Below, piece after piece: positions 1-6,369 of a DNA stretch of 15,705 nt. The position numbers and the translations under genes were made by a program. The DNA is from SIG291 sp045543455. Lineage in GTDB: Bacteria > Bacillota > Clostridia > Lachnospirales > Lachnospiraceae. The stretch's first letter is position 1. Every line of letters starts with the position of its first letter. The DNA is taken from the NCBI GenBank assembly GCA_045543455.1, contig JAZQMK010000007.1:1-15705 (forward strand). The letters are read 5' to 3'. Under the pieces are notes generated by a model, which worked only from the letters and a program-made list of their open reading frames with translations, was not told the DNA's origin and ran no database searches.

Positions 1-1
1 A

Positions 2-388
2 GAATTAAAGTCATTACATACTTTAGTCAATAGGATTAAAGAGGATGAAGGGACTGGTGAAAAGTATATGACACTTCAGGAATATATTGATTGCGAAATC
101 GAACTAAGACTTGATAATATTACGAAACAGCTAGAAGAAGAACTTAAGGCAAAGGTAGAAGAAGAGGTCAAGGCAAAGGTAGAAGAAGAAGTCAAGGCAA
201 AGGTAGAAGAAGAGGTCAAGGCAGAAGTAAAAGAAGAAGGTATAGAAATATTTATTACATCATTTTTGAAATGTGGTAATTCTAAAGAAGAAATTTCCAA
301 ATTACTTATGGAAGGATATTCTATATCCAAAGAAAAAGCTGATGAGTATATCTCGTTAGTGGAAAAAAGATACATTAAGATTAATTGA
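2..388 (+). CDS. Rpn family PD-(D/E)XK nuclease/putative transposase, C-terminal part (5' end outside window)
   Basis: The reading frame is open from base 2, so the gene starts upstream of the window. The visible 128 residues begin ELKSLHTLVNRIKEDEG and run through GEKYMTLQEYID. That stretch resembles the segment after the nuclease core in Rpn-family (recombination-promoting nuclease) proteins of Lachnospiraceae. A charged helical repeat follows (three AKVEEEV-type units plus a degenerate one), then a small C-terminal helical domain (FITSFLKCGNSKEEISKLL...EEYI-like). That tail layout, a variable charged repeat before a short helical end, is typical of the family. The ATG at 68 is probably internal, because the frame upstream has plausible family-like sequence. 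The catalytic domain is not in the window, so the assignment rests on the tail only. The gene converges on the niaR operon across a bidirectional terminator. Confidence 0.6.
   Translation, partial: ELKSLHTLVNRIKEDEGTGEKYMTLQEYIDCEIELRLDNITKQLEEELKAKVEEEVKAKVEEEVKAKVEEEVKAEVKEEGIEIFITSFLKCGNSKEEISKLLMEGYSISKEKADEYISLVEKRYIKIN
146..241 (+). repeat. 24-bp in-frame tandem repeat, 3 near-identical copies plus 1 degenerate
   Basis: The unit encodes KAKVEEEV. Copies lie at 146-169, 170-193 and 194-217, differing only at a GAG/GAA wobble, with a diverged copy at 218-241. It forms a charged helix or coiled-coil segment in the Rpn-like tail. Copy number could change by slippage without breaking the frame. 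Confidence 0.85.
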
Positions 389-409
389 ATTGGGACAATG
401 TCAAAAAAG

Positions 410-448
410 AATGAACATCCATAGAAAAGTATTCTAAGGATGTTCATT
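410..448. terminator. Bidirectional terminator between the Rpn-like gene and niaR
   Basis: An 11-bp perfect inverted repeat, AATGAACATCC at 410-420 and its complement at 438-448, is flanked by an A-run on the left (404-408) and a T-rich stretch on the right. It can therefore end transcripts in both directions. It sits exactly between two convergent genes, with niaR ending at 455. Confidence 0.8.
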
Positions 449-454
449 TTGTTG

Positions 455-991
455 TTATTTTACCCCGCCTGGTTCATAATCCTGTAGGGGTGCTAAAAAA
501 TTATGTTTTTTAAGTTCATTTTCGATATAGTCTAATATTTCTTCGCTATCTGCGGTTACGGTGTGATAGTGGTAACCGGCAGTTACATTTTTAAGAAGAC
601 TGGATTTGCCTGAGGCAAGGTCATTCATAAAGTTTTGTATATCTAAGCGAGAGCGGATATTGAGTGGTCCACGCATAAGATTGTATATCTTGTGATAGAT
701 AAATACATCTTCGACTCTTCCGCCTAAGTCAACTATTAAAGAAAGTTCCTGTTCAACTTCTTCGTCAGTGTGCTGTACCTTAAAAACTCTTGAGCAGCTA
801 CTGCTTTCAATTAGAATATAGCCCTGATTGGTAGAAATGATATTGTGATTAGCAGCACGTAAAAGAGCTATGTCTGTAACGATAATCTGACGGCTTACTG
901 ATAAATTTTTTGCAAGCTGGCTACCACTTACAGGCTCGGAACTTTTTCTTAATATATCTAATATATTTTCACGTCTGATTTCACCGTTCAC
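455..991 (-). CDS. niaR: NiaR-type niacin-responsive repressor of NAD biosynthesis (HTH_11 + 3H domain)
   Basis: This 178-residue protein has an N-terminal winged HTH (about residues 6-60; ENILDILRKSSEPVSGSQLAKNLSVSRQ region) and a C-terminal 3H domain. The metal- and effector-site residues expected for NiaR (YrxA/TM1602 family) can be placed as H74, E82, H141 and H143, in the motifs VQHTDEEVEQEL and AGYHYHTV. In this family, nicotinic acid acts as co-repressor of de novo NAD synthesis and niacin uptake genes. The start is GTG at 989-991, with AAGGAGG six bases upstream. That ribosome site overlaps the nadBC stop codon, and the two genes are 11 bases apart, so translation is likely coupled. 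As last gene of the nadBC operon, downstream of a putative NiaR operator, it is probably autoregulated. The family call is firm; the effector is inferred from family and context. Confidence 0.92.
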   Translation of the reverse strand: MNGEIRRENILDILRKSSEPVSGSQLAKNLSVSRQIIVTDIALLRAANHNIISTNQGYILIESSSCSRVFKVQHTDEEVEQELSLIVDLGGRVEDVFIYHKIYNLMRGPLNIRSRLDIQNFMNDLASGKSSLLKNVTAGYHYHTVTADSEEILDYIENELKKHNFLAPLQDYEPGGVK

Positions 992-1002
992 GATAATCCT
1001 CC

Positions 1003-3039
1003 TTAATCTGTTGGATGAAGATTCTTTAATGATACATCAAGTATTGGAGCAGAGTGTGTTAAAGCACCTGATGAAATATAGTCTACTTTAAGGTCTTTGA
1101 TTTTTTCTATAGACTGGGCAGTTACATTTCCTGAGATTTCTACTTCTGCACGGCCATTTATGATTTCTAAGGCTTTTGCCATATCGTTGTGAGTCATATT
1201 GTCTAACATAATGATGTGAGCACCTGCGTCTACAGCTTCTCTTACCATTTCAAGGTTTTCAACTTCAACTTCGATTTTTCTTACAAATGGTGCATAAGAC
1301 TTTGCCATGGCGATAGCATTTTTAACTCCGCCGGCAGCACCTATGTGATTGTCTTTTAAGAGAACACCGTCAGAAAGGTTGTAACGGTGATTATTGCCAC
1401 CACCAACTGTTACTGCATATTTTTCAAAAATACGATTATTAGGTGTTGTTTTTCTAGTATCTAAAAGCTTTATGTCTGTGCCTTTTAACAGCTTGGCTAC
1501 TTTGTTTGTGTATGTAGCTATACCACTCATACGTTGTAAATAGTTAAGAGCTGTTCTTTCGCCACTTAAGATTGTTCTGATATCGCCTTTTACTTTCGCT
1601 AATAATTGACCTTTTGTAACGCTGTCACCGTCATTGGCAAACATTTCTACTTTGGTTGTGTCGTCAAGAAGTGCAAATACTCTTGCAAATACATTAAGAC
1701 CACAGATTATACCATCTTCCTTACAGATAAGGTCTGCTTCGCCGGCAATTGGGTCTGGGGCAACGCTGTTAGTAGATACGTCCTCGCTTGTAATATCCTC
1801 GCGAAGTGCGCTTAAAATAAGTGGGTCTGCATTTAATTTTAAAGTAATTGAATTGTTCATTATAATTTTCCTCTCTTTATATTTTTCTGTTATATCAAGT
1901 GCGGCGCGTTTAGCAAATACTAGGCTTTCTAAAAGTGAGTTACTTGCTAAGCGGTTTTTGCCGTGAACGGAGTTGCAGGCAGTTTCGCCTATTGCATAAA
2001 GGTGTTCCATAGAAGTTTTACTTTCGTAATCTACTTCAATTCCACCCATAAAATAGTGTTGCGCAGGAACAACGGGAATACATTCTTTTGTAACATCATA
2101 GCCCATTTCCTTGCAGTGGGCAACAATATTAGGGAAATGTGATTCTAATTCTTCACTTGGAATAGGACGTAAATCTTCCCATACAAAGTCTGTACCGTCT
2201 ATTTCCATTTGTTTTTTGATGGCATTAGTTAAAAGGTCTCTTGGAAGTAATTCATCAACGAAGCGCTCCATATTTTTGTTATATAATTTGGCACCCTCAC
2301 CTCTAACTGATTCTGAGATAAGAAAGCTTCTATCTTCAGGCTTGTCAGTATAAAGGGTTGTAGGGTGAATTTGTACATAGTCAAGATTTTTAGTTTTAAT
2401 ATTATGCTTGGCAGCTATTCTTATAGCATCCCCAGTCAAGTGTCTGTAATTGGTTGAGTGCTTGAATTTGCCACCGATTCCTCCTGTGGCTAGCAAAATA
2501 TAATCCGCATCTATATGGTAAATATCACTGTTTTCATCTCTCACAATGGCACCATAACAAGTGTTGTTGCGACAAATTAAATCCATAAGACAGTTATATT
2601 CTAATATTGTTATATTGTCGCGTTTCATAGCTTCCATAAGAAGATGGGAAGTTATCTCTTCGCCTGTGATGTCCTTGTGAAAGAGTATTCTAGGCTGTGA
2701 ATGTGCTCCTTCCTTGGTGTAATCAAAGCTTCCGTCAGGATTTTTGTTGAAATCCACACCGTATGAAACTAAATCTTTAACTACATCAGGAGATGACTTT
2801 ATCATTATTTCAACAGATTTAGGGTCGTTTTCATAATGTCCGGCTTTCATAGTATCTTCAAAATAGGCATCATAGTCACTTGGGGCCTTTAAAACGCACA
2901 TACCACCCTGAGCTAAATAGGAATCGCTTCTTTTGACATCCTTTTTAGTAATGATAGTAATCTGCTTGTCTTTTGGAAGAAATAAGGCAGCGTAAAGCCC
3001 TGCACAACCGCTTCCTGCAATGAGTATATCAGTTTTCAT
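1003..3039 (-). CDS. nadBC: Fused L-aspartate oxidase (NadB) / nicotinate-nucleotide pyrophosphorylase (NadC)
   Basis: One 678-residue frame carries two enzymes of de novo NAD synthesis. Residues 1-393 are NadB (aspartate to iminoaspartate, FAD-dependent). It shows GSGCAG (9-14), SYLAQGG, HSQPRILFHKDITGEE, ATGGIGG, the catalytic-type H225 (QIHPTTLY), R267 (LPRD), H328 (AQHYFMGG) and R363 (NRLASNSLLE). Residues 394-678 are a full-length NadC (quinolinate + PRPP to nicotinate mononucleotide), with ERTALNYLQRMSGIAT (494-509), DTRKTTP (527-533), EKYAV..GGGNNHR (539-552), KDNHI (562-566), EVEVEN, LDNM and SGALTHSAP. NadB stops right after the flavin domain and lacks the roughly 140-residue helical C-terminus of the E. 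coli enzyme. The start chosen is ATG 3037-3039, with GGAG eight bases upstream. An in-frame TTG two codons earlier sits too close to it. An internal ribosome site and ATG at the junction could also give separate NadC. Confidence 0.93.
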   Translation of the reverse strand: MKTDILIAGSGCAGLYAALFLPKDKQITIITKKDVKRSDSYLAQGGMCVLKAPSDYDAYFEDTMKAGHYENDPKSVEIMIKSSPDVVKDLVSYGVDFNKNPDGSFDYTKEGAHSQPRILFHKDITGEEITSHLLMEAMKRDNITILEYNCLMDLICRNNTCYGAIVRDENSDIYHIDADYILLATGGIGGKFKHSTNYRHLTGDAIRIAAKHNIKTKNLDYVQIHPTTLYTDKPEDRSFLISESVRGEGAKLYNKNMERFVDELLPRDLLTNAIKKQMEIDGTDFVWEDLRPIPSEELESHFPNIVAHCKEMGYDVTKECIPVVPAQHYFMGGIEVDYESKTSMEHLYAIGETACNSVHGKNRLASNSLLESLVFAKRAALDITEKYKERKIIMNNSITLKLNADPLILSALREDITSEDVSTNSVAPDPIAGEADLICKEDGIICGLNVFARVFALLDDTTKVEMFANDGDSVTKGQLLAKVKGDIRTILSGERTALNYLQRMSGIATYTNKVAKLLKGTDIKLLDTRKTTPNNRIFEKYAVTVGGGNNHRYNLSDGVLLKDNHIGAAGGVKNAIAMAKSYAPFVRKIEVEVENLEMVREAVDAGAHIIMLDNMTHNDMAKALEIINGRAEVEISGNVTAQSIEKIKDLKVDYISSGALTHSAPILDVSLKNLHPTD
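1858..1876 (-). promoter_or_regulatory. Internal ribosome binding site and ATG at the nadB/nadC junction
   Basis: On the minus strand AGAGAGG (1870-1876) lies nine bases before an in-frame ATG (1858-1860). Translation from that ATG gives MNNSITLKLNADP, a normal NadC N-terminus, and a 285-residue product of standard NadC length. No stop codon separates it from NadB. The site may be a relic of separate genes or may still make free NadC. Confidence 0.6.
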
Positions 3040-3079
3040 ATGCAAATCTCCAATCTAAAAATATTGTTATTAATTTGGG

Positions 3080-3108
3080 ATTATAACACATAATTTTACA
3101 GCTGACAA
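3080..3108 (-). promoter_or_regulatory. Promoter of nadBC-niaR
   Basis: Reading the minus strand, TTGTCA (3103-3108) is followed after exactly 17 bases by TATAAT (3080-3085), with the nadB ATG about 40 bases downstream. The -35 box lies inside the operator dyad 3095-3120. Confidence 0.8.
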
Positions 3109-3120
3109 GACAGGTGTAAA
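3095..3120. promoter_or_regulatory. Putative NiaR operator 1 (nadBC side)
   Basis: A 26-bp dyad has arms TTTACAGCTG and CAGGTGTAAA, which are complementary at 9 of 10 positions around a 6-base centre. It covers the -35 region of the nadBC promoter, so binding would block it. Assignment to NiaR is inferred from the adjacent niaR gene and from a second, similar dyad in the same spacer. Confidence 0.7.
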
Positions 3121-3128
3121 AAATAATG

Positions 3129-3153
3129 TTTACATTTGTATTGACAATGTAAA
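3129..3153. promoter_or_regulatory. Putative NiaR operator 2 (nadA side)
   Basis: A 25-bp dyad has 8-base arms TTTACATT and AATGTAAA. It shares the TTTACA...TGTAAA outline with operator 1 and lies 8 bases from it. It covers the -35 box of the nadA promoter. Confidence 0.7.
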
Positions 3154-3169
3154 AATGCTTTAATATAAT
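3141..3169 (+). promoter_or_regulatory. Consensus sigma-A promoter of nadA
   Basis: A perfect TTGACA (3141-3146), 17-base spacer and perfect TATAAT (3164-3169). The expected start point is about 25 bases before the chosen nadA ATG, so the leader is short and leaves no room for a riboswitch. Confidence 0.9.
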
Positions 3170-3202
3170 GTCATTTATAATACAAAAATGGAGATGAATA
3201 CA

Positions 3203-4117
3203 ATGAATACAGCTAAGTTACAAGAAGAGATTATTAGATTAAAAAAGGAAAAGGATATATGTATTTTAGCACACGCATATCAAAGTCATGATATATTAGA
3301 GGTTGCAGATTATGTAGGAGATTCATACGGCCTTAGTGAAAAGGCAGCAGCGGCGCCTCAAAGTACTGTTATTATGTGTGGTGTACGTTTTATGGCAGAG
3401 ACTGTAAAGGTATTGTCTCCTGATAAAAAGGTTATATTGTCTCATTCACAGGCTGATTGTCCTATGGCAAGACAATTTGATAAAGAAGCAGATAAAAGAT
3501 TAAAGGAAGAAAATCCGGGATATGCAGTTGTTGCATATATTAATACAACAACTGAATTAAAAACGGAATGTGATGTATGCGTTACATCAGCATCAGCAGT
3601 TAATATTGTAAGAAATATGAAGGAGCAGGATATTTTATTTATTCCTGACTGTAATCTTGGCGCATGGGTAAAAGAACAGGTTCCTGAGAAAAATATAAAG
3701 CTTGTTAACGGGGGCTGTCCGGTACATTCTTCTATAAGTGGACAAGAAGCACTTGATATTAAAAATATGCATCCAGATGCAAAACTTTTAGTACATCCGG
3801 AATGTATAAATGAAGTATCAAAATTAGCAGATTATATTGGAAGTACAACAGGTATTATGAACTATGTGAAAAACAGTGAAGATAAAGAATTTATCATAGG
3901 TACTGAAAATAGTATTGTACAGCATTTGCAGTTTGAATATCCGGATAAGAAGTTTTACCCTTTATCTAAGAATCTTATATGTACGGATATGAAGCTTACA
4001 ACTTTAGTGGATGTATATAATTGTGTTACAGGAGTGGCAGGAGAAGAAATTATTCTTGAAGAAAATATAAGATTAGAAGCTTTAAGAAGTCTAAATAATA
4101 TGCTGAAATTGGGTTAA
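3203..4117 (+). CDS. nadA: Quinolinate synthase NadA
   Basis: This 304-residue enzyme condenses iminoaspartate (from NadB) with dihydroxyacetone phosphate to give quinolinate, using a [4Fe-4S] cluster. Family motifs are visible in order: AHAYQSHDILEVADYVGDS (24-41), CGVRFMAETVKVLSPDKKV (59-77), ADCPMA, YINTTTELKTECDVCVTSA, IPDCNLG, GGCPVHSSI, VHPECINEV, GSTTGI, GTE, and CTDMKLTTL. The three presumed cluster ligands are C86, C172 and C260, spaced like those of the short thermophile-type NadA. The start chosen is the third in-frame ATG (3203), because GGAG (3190-3193) lies nine bases before it; the ATG at 3188 is too close to any ribosome site. The gene is divergent from nadBC-niaR and likely co-repressed with it. 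Confidence 0.96.
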   Translation: MNTAKLQEEIIRLKKEKDICILAHAYQSHDILEVADYVGDSYGLSEKAAAAPQSTVIMCGVRFMAETVKVLSPDKKVILSHSQADCPMARQFDKEADKRLKEENPGYAVVAYINTTTELKTECDVCVTSASAVNIVRNMKEQDILFIPDCNLGAWVKEQVPEKNIKLVNGGCPVHSSISGQEALDIKNMHPDAKLLVHPECINEVSKLADYIGSTTGIMNYVKNSEDKEFIIGTENSIVQHLQFEYPDKKFYPLSKNLICTDMKLTTLVDVYNCVTGVAGEEIILEENIRLEALRSLNNMLKLG

Positions 4118-4179
4118 TATAGTAATAAAAGGGTAATGCTTATAATATAATGGTAGTATAAGTAATTTTAGGGGTGAGT

Positions 4180-4638
4180 ATGAAAGTTTTAATTAAATTT
4201 ATTGCATTTCCACTTACCATAGGTGGAATATCAACTTTGCTTACAAAAGATGCAATGAAGATGATGGATGCAGTTAATCAGTCAGAGCTAACACCACCGG
4301 CTTTTGTATTTTTTATAGCGTGGACTCTACTTTATATTTTGATGGGAATTAGCTCATATCTCATATTTAAAAGTGAGGCCACAGAAGAAGAAAAGTCACA
4401 TGCGTTGCGCATATATGTGTTGCAACTGGCGGTAAATTTTTTATGGCCTACATTTTATTTTAATTTTTCATGGTACTGGTTTTCATTTTTGTGGTTATTG
4501 CTTCTTTGGGTACTGGTATTTGTGATGATATTAAGATTTTACAAGGTTGATAAAAGGGCTGCATATCTTAATATTCCATATCTTTTATGGCTTACATTTG
4601 CAGCATATCTTAATTTTACAACGGCTATTATGAACTAA
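4180..4638 (+). CDS. TspO/MBR family tryptophan-rich membrane protein
   Basis: A 152-residue integral membrane protein with five predicted helices, the length and topology of the TspO/mitochondrial benzodiazepine receptor family. Recognisable signatures are LTPPAFVFFIAWTLLYILMG (38-57), QLAVNFLWP (82-90), and the C-terminal DKRAAYLNIPYLLWLTFAAY (124-143) followed by LN. Bacterial relatives bind tetrapyrroles and take part in stress sensing or porphyrin handling. No tetrapyrrole gene is nearby, so the ligand here is unknown. The start chosen is ATG 4180, six bases after AGGGG; a GTG two codons upstream would put the ribosome site inside the gene. A duplicated TATAAT at 4141-4151 may serve as -10, but I see no good -35. 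sfsA starts 10 bases after the stop. Confidence 0.9.
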   Translation: MKVLIKFIAFPLTIGGISTLLTKDAMKMMDAVNQSELTPPAFVFFIAWTLLYILMGISSYLIFKSEATEEEKSHALRIYVLQLAVNFLWPTFYFNFSWYWFSFLWLLLLWVLVFVMILRFYKVDKRAAYLNIPYLLWLTFAAYLNFTTAIMN

Positions 4639-4648
4639 GAGGAAATAT

Positions 4649-5335
4649 ATGAAGTACAACAATATAAAAAAGGCTATTTTTTTGGAAAGACCTAATCGCT
4701 TTATTGCTTATGTTAAGCTAGAGGGCGAGAGGGTCTGTTGTCATGTTAAAAACACAGGAAGATGTAAGGAACTTTTGATTCCTAATAAAAGTGTTGTTTA
4801 TGTGCAGGATCATGGCACAGATAATAATAGAAAAACAAGATATTCCTTAATAACTGTAAAAAAGGGAAAAAGGCTTATAAATATTGATTCACAGGTGCCT
4901 AATAAACTGGCAGTTGAGTGGATGAAACAAAGTGGCTTGTATGAAGATGTTACACTGATTAAGCCTGAAAAGAAATTTGGTTCGTCACGCTTTGATATTT
5001 ATTATGAAAGAGCTAACGGTCAAAAGGGTTTTATGGAAGTAAAAGGTGTTACATTGGAAGAAAACAATGTGGTTAAGTTTCCAGATGCCCCAACAATCCG
5101 AGGCGTAAAGCATATTTATGAGCTTATTGCAGCCAAAAATGAAGGATACGAGGCAAATATTTTGTTTGTGGTTCAGTTAAGTGATGTGGATTATTTTATT
5201 GCTAATGAAGCCACACATCCTGAATTTAAGGTAGCGCTGGACGAGGCTAAAAATAATGGTGTAAATGTAATGGCGATAGATTGCAAGGTTACGAAAAATG
5301 AAATTATTCCTGGAAAATTAGTGGAAGTAAAATGA
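4649..5335 (+). CDS. sfsA: SfsA family protein (sugar fermentation stimulation protein / nuclease)
   Basis: A 228-residue SfsA protein of normal length. An N-terminal OB-like part carries RFIAYVKLEGERVCCHVKNT and GRCKELL (17-43). It is followed by a restriction-endonuclease-like core with a PD-(D/E)XK arrangement: SRFD (D116), then FMEVKGVTL (E130, K132) and KFPDAPTIRGVKHIYEL (143-159). IlFVVQ-type and late GVNV segments also match. The family is named for effects on maltose metabolism in E. coli and is regarded as a nucleic-acid-binding, probably nuclease, protein; its cellular role is not settled. GAGG at 4639-4642 sits six bases before the ATG. The gene is probably co-transcribed with the TspO gene. 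Confidence 0.93.
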   Translation: MKYNNIKKAIFLERPNRFIAYVKLEGERVCCHVKNTGRCKELLIPNKSVVYVQDHGTDNNRKTRYSLITVKKGKRLINIDSQVPNKLAVEWMKQSGLYEDVTLIKPEKKFGSSRFDIYYERANGQKGFMEVKGVTLEENNVVKFPDAPTIRGVKHIYELIAAKNEGYEANILFVVQLSDVDYFIANEATHPEFKVALDEAKNNGVNVMAIDCKVTKNEIIPGKLVEVK

Positions 5336-5341
5336 AAAATA

Positions 5342-5350
5342 TGCTATAAT
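5342..5350 (+). promoter_or_regulatory. Extended -10 promoter of the MerR-type gene
   Basis: TGCTATAAT is an extended -10 element (TGnTATAAT) 45 bases before the start codon and just after the sfsA stop. No clear -35 is present. Downstream, TTTCAC (5359-5364) and GTGAAA (5389-5394) form a short dyad around the ribosome site. Confidence 0.55.
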
Positions 5351-5395
5351 ATAAACAGTTTCACGGTGATGCAGTATACATAAGGAGTGTGAAAT

Positions 5396-6220
5396 ATGAG
5401 ATATAAGATAAGTGATTTGGCAAAGATTTTGGATATTTCTACTAATACAGTACGAAGATATGAAGATAAAGGATATATACATTCTGTAAGAGATGAGAGT
5501 AGCGGATATAGATATTATGGTGATGATGGTATCTTTGGTATTATTAATGCAAAGCTTATGAGAAAGCATGGCTTTACTCATGAGGAGCTTGAAGAGATGA
5601 TGCATTATGATATAGAACAGATGATGGATTGCTATGAGAACAAGCTTAAAGAGATGGATGAAAAGATTGCTTATATGACCAATGTTCGTCATCGTATTAA
5701 GGATGATCTTGTGCTTATGAGAAAGGTTAAGTCTAATTCGGATATAAGCATAAAGAATAATGTTCCATTTGTATTTGTTCTTTACAAAAAAGGTGATAAG
5801 ATTTTAACTGAGAATAAGCGTTTGAAAAAGGTACAGGAGTTTTTGTACAAGTCTCCTGAGGTACAGCGCGTGTACATTATACGAAAAGAGAATTTGGATG
5901 CAGGCAAGTTTTCTATGGATATGGGATGGGCAGTAAAGGAGATGCTTATTGAACCTTATGGTGTAGAAGAAAATGAATATACCGAAAAATATGTTTCAAG
6001 ACAATCTCTTATGGGTATGGTTACATTACCTATTGCTCAAGAGGATATTGATGTTATGTCTGAAGAAGAAGTTAAAGAAAGACTTTTAGGTAAGCATTTA
6101 AGGTATATGAAGGAACATAATATGGAAATTAAAGGCGATATAATTGCGGTAGTTATTACTAGTGCGATTGAGGCTGGCAAGGAAATACAGCATCTACTTT
6201 TAAGTATTCCTATAGAGTGA
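5396..6220 (+). CDS. MerR family transcriptional regulator
   Basis: A 274-residue regulator. Residues 1-70 are a MerR winged helix-turn-helix (YKISDLAKILDISTNTVRRY, then DESSGYRYY as the wing). Residues about 72-112 are a long amphipathic dimerisation helix (EELEEMMHYDIEQMMDCYEN...KEMDEKIAYM). Residues 118-274 form an effector domain I do not recognise beyond a possible GyrI-like fold; the cysteines of metal-sensing MerR proteins are absent, which favours a small-molecule ligand. AAGGAG at 5382-5387 lies eight bases before the ATG. The next gene is the giant pectin esterase, whose promoter has a 19-base spacer, so this protein is a candidate activator for it. That link is inference from position and promoter geometry. 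Confidence 0.88.
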   Translation: MRYKISDLAKILDISTNTVRRYEDKGYIHSVRDESSGYRYYGDDGIFGIINAKLMRKHGFTHEELEEMMHYDIEQMMDCYENKLKEMDEKIAYMTNVRHRIKDDLVLMRKVKSNSDISIKNNVPFVFVLYKKGDKILTENKRLKKVQEFLYKSPEVQRVYIIRKENLDAGKFSMDMGWAVKEMLIEPYGVEENEYTEKYVSRQSLMGMVTLPIAQEDIDVMSEEEVKERLLGKHLRYMKEHNMEIKGDIIAVVITSAIEAGKEIQHLLLSIPIE

Positions 6221-6237
6221 TTGTGCACTTTGCACAA
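6221..6237. promoter_or_regulatory. Perfect 17-bp dyad downstream of the MerR gene
   Basis: TTGTGCA and TGCACAA are separated by CTT, directly after the MerR stop codon. No T-run follows on either strand, so it looks more like a protein binding site than a terminator. Which protein binds is unknown. Confidence 0.4.
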
Positions 6238-6260
6238 AGAAAACAAAATAGAATAGTGTT

Positions 6261-6280
6261 ATTTGTACAAAAATACAAAT
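6261..6280. promoter_or_regulatory. 20-bp dyad upstream of the pectin esterase -35 box
   Basis: ATTTGTA and TACAAAT flank a 6-base A-rich centre. It ends six bases before the -35 hexamer at 6287, a usual place for an activator site. The binding factor is unknown. Confidence 0.45.
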
Positions 6281-6286
6281 TAGGTG

Positions 6287-6317
6287 TTGACTATGACATT
6301 GTGTAAGACTTTATAAT
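6287..6317 (+). promoter_or_regulatory. Promoter of the pectin esterase gene, 19-base spacer
   Basis: TTGACT (6287-6292) and TATAAT (6312-6317) are separated by 19 bases, longer than the optimal 17. MerR-family activators characteristically act on promoters with 19-20 base spacers by distorting the DNA between the boxes. No strong dyad is visible inside the spacer itself. Confidence 0.65.
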
Positions 6318-6369
6318 CACAATATGATGATGAACGTAGCATCAAAATATGATTATGGAGGAATGCTTT

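Noticed and set aside
76..447. Minus-strand open frame rich in Ser/Thr/Ala
   Set aside because: It is the antisense of the Lys/Glu repeat of the Rpn-like gene and runs through the terminator.
3037..3045. TTG start for nadB giving two extra residues
   Set aside because: It lies only three bases from GGAG, while the ATG at 3039 has an eight-base spacing and gives the normal NadB N-terminus.
3046..3202. Riboswitch before nadA or nadBC
   Set aside because: Predicted leaders are only about 25-35 bases; the structure present is explained by two DNA operators.
5318..5692. Minus-strand frame of 124 codons across the start of the MerR gene
   Set aside because: It is antisense to well-conserved MerR HTH coding sequence and has no ribosome site.
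6221..6237. Terminator for the MerR gene
   Set aside because: The stem is followed by A-rich, not T-rich, sequence on the plus strand, and no T-run follows it on the minus strand either.
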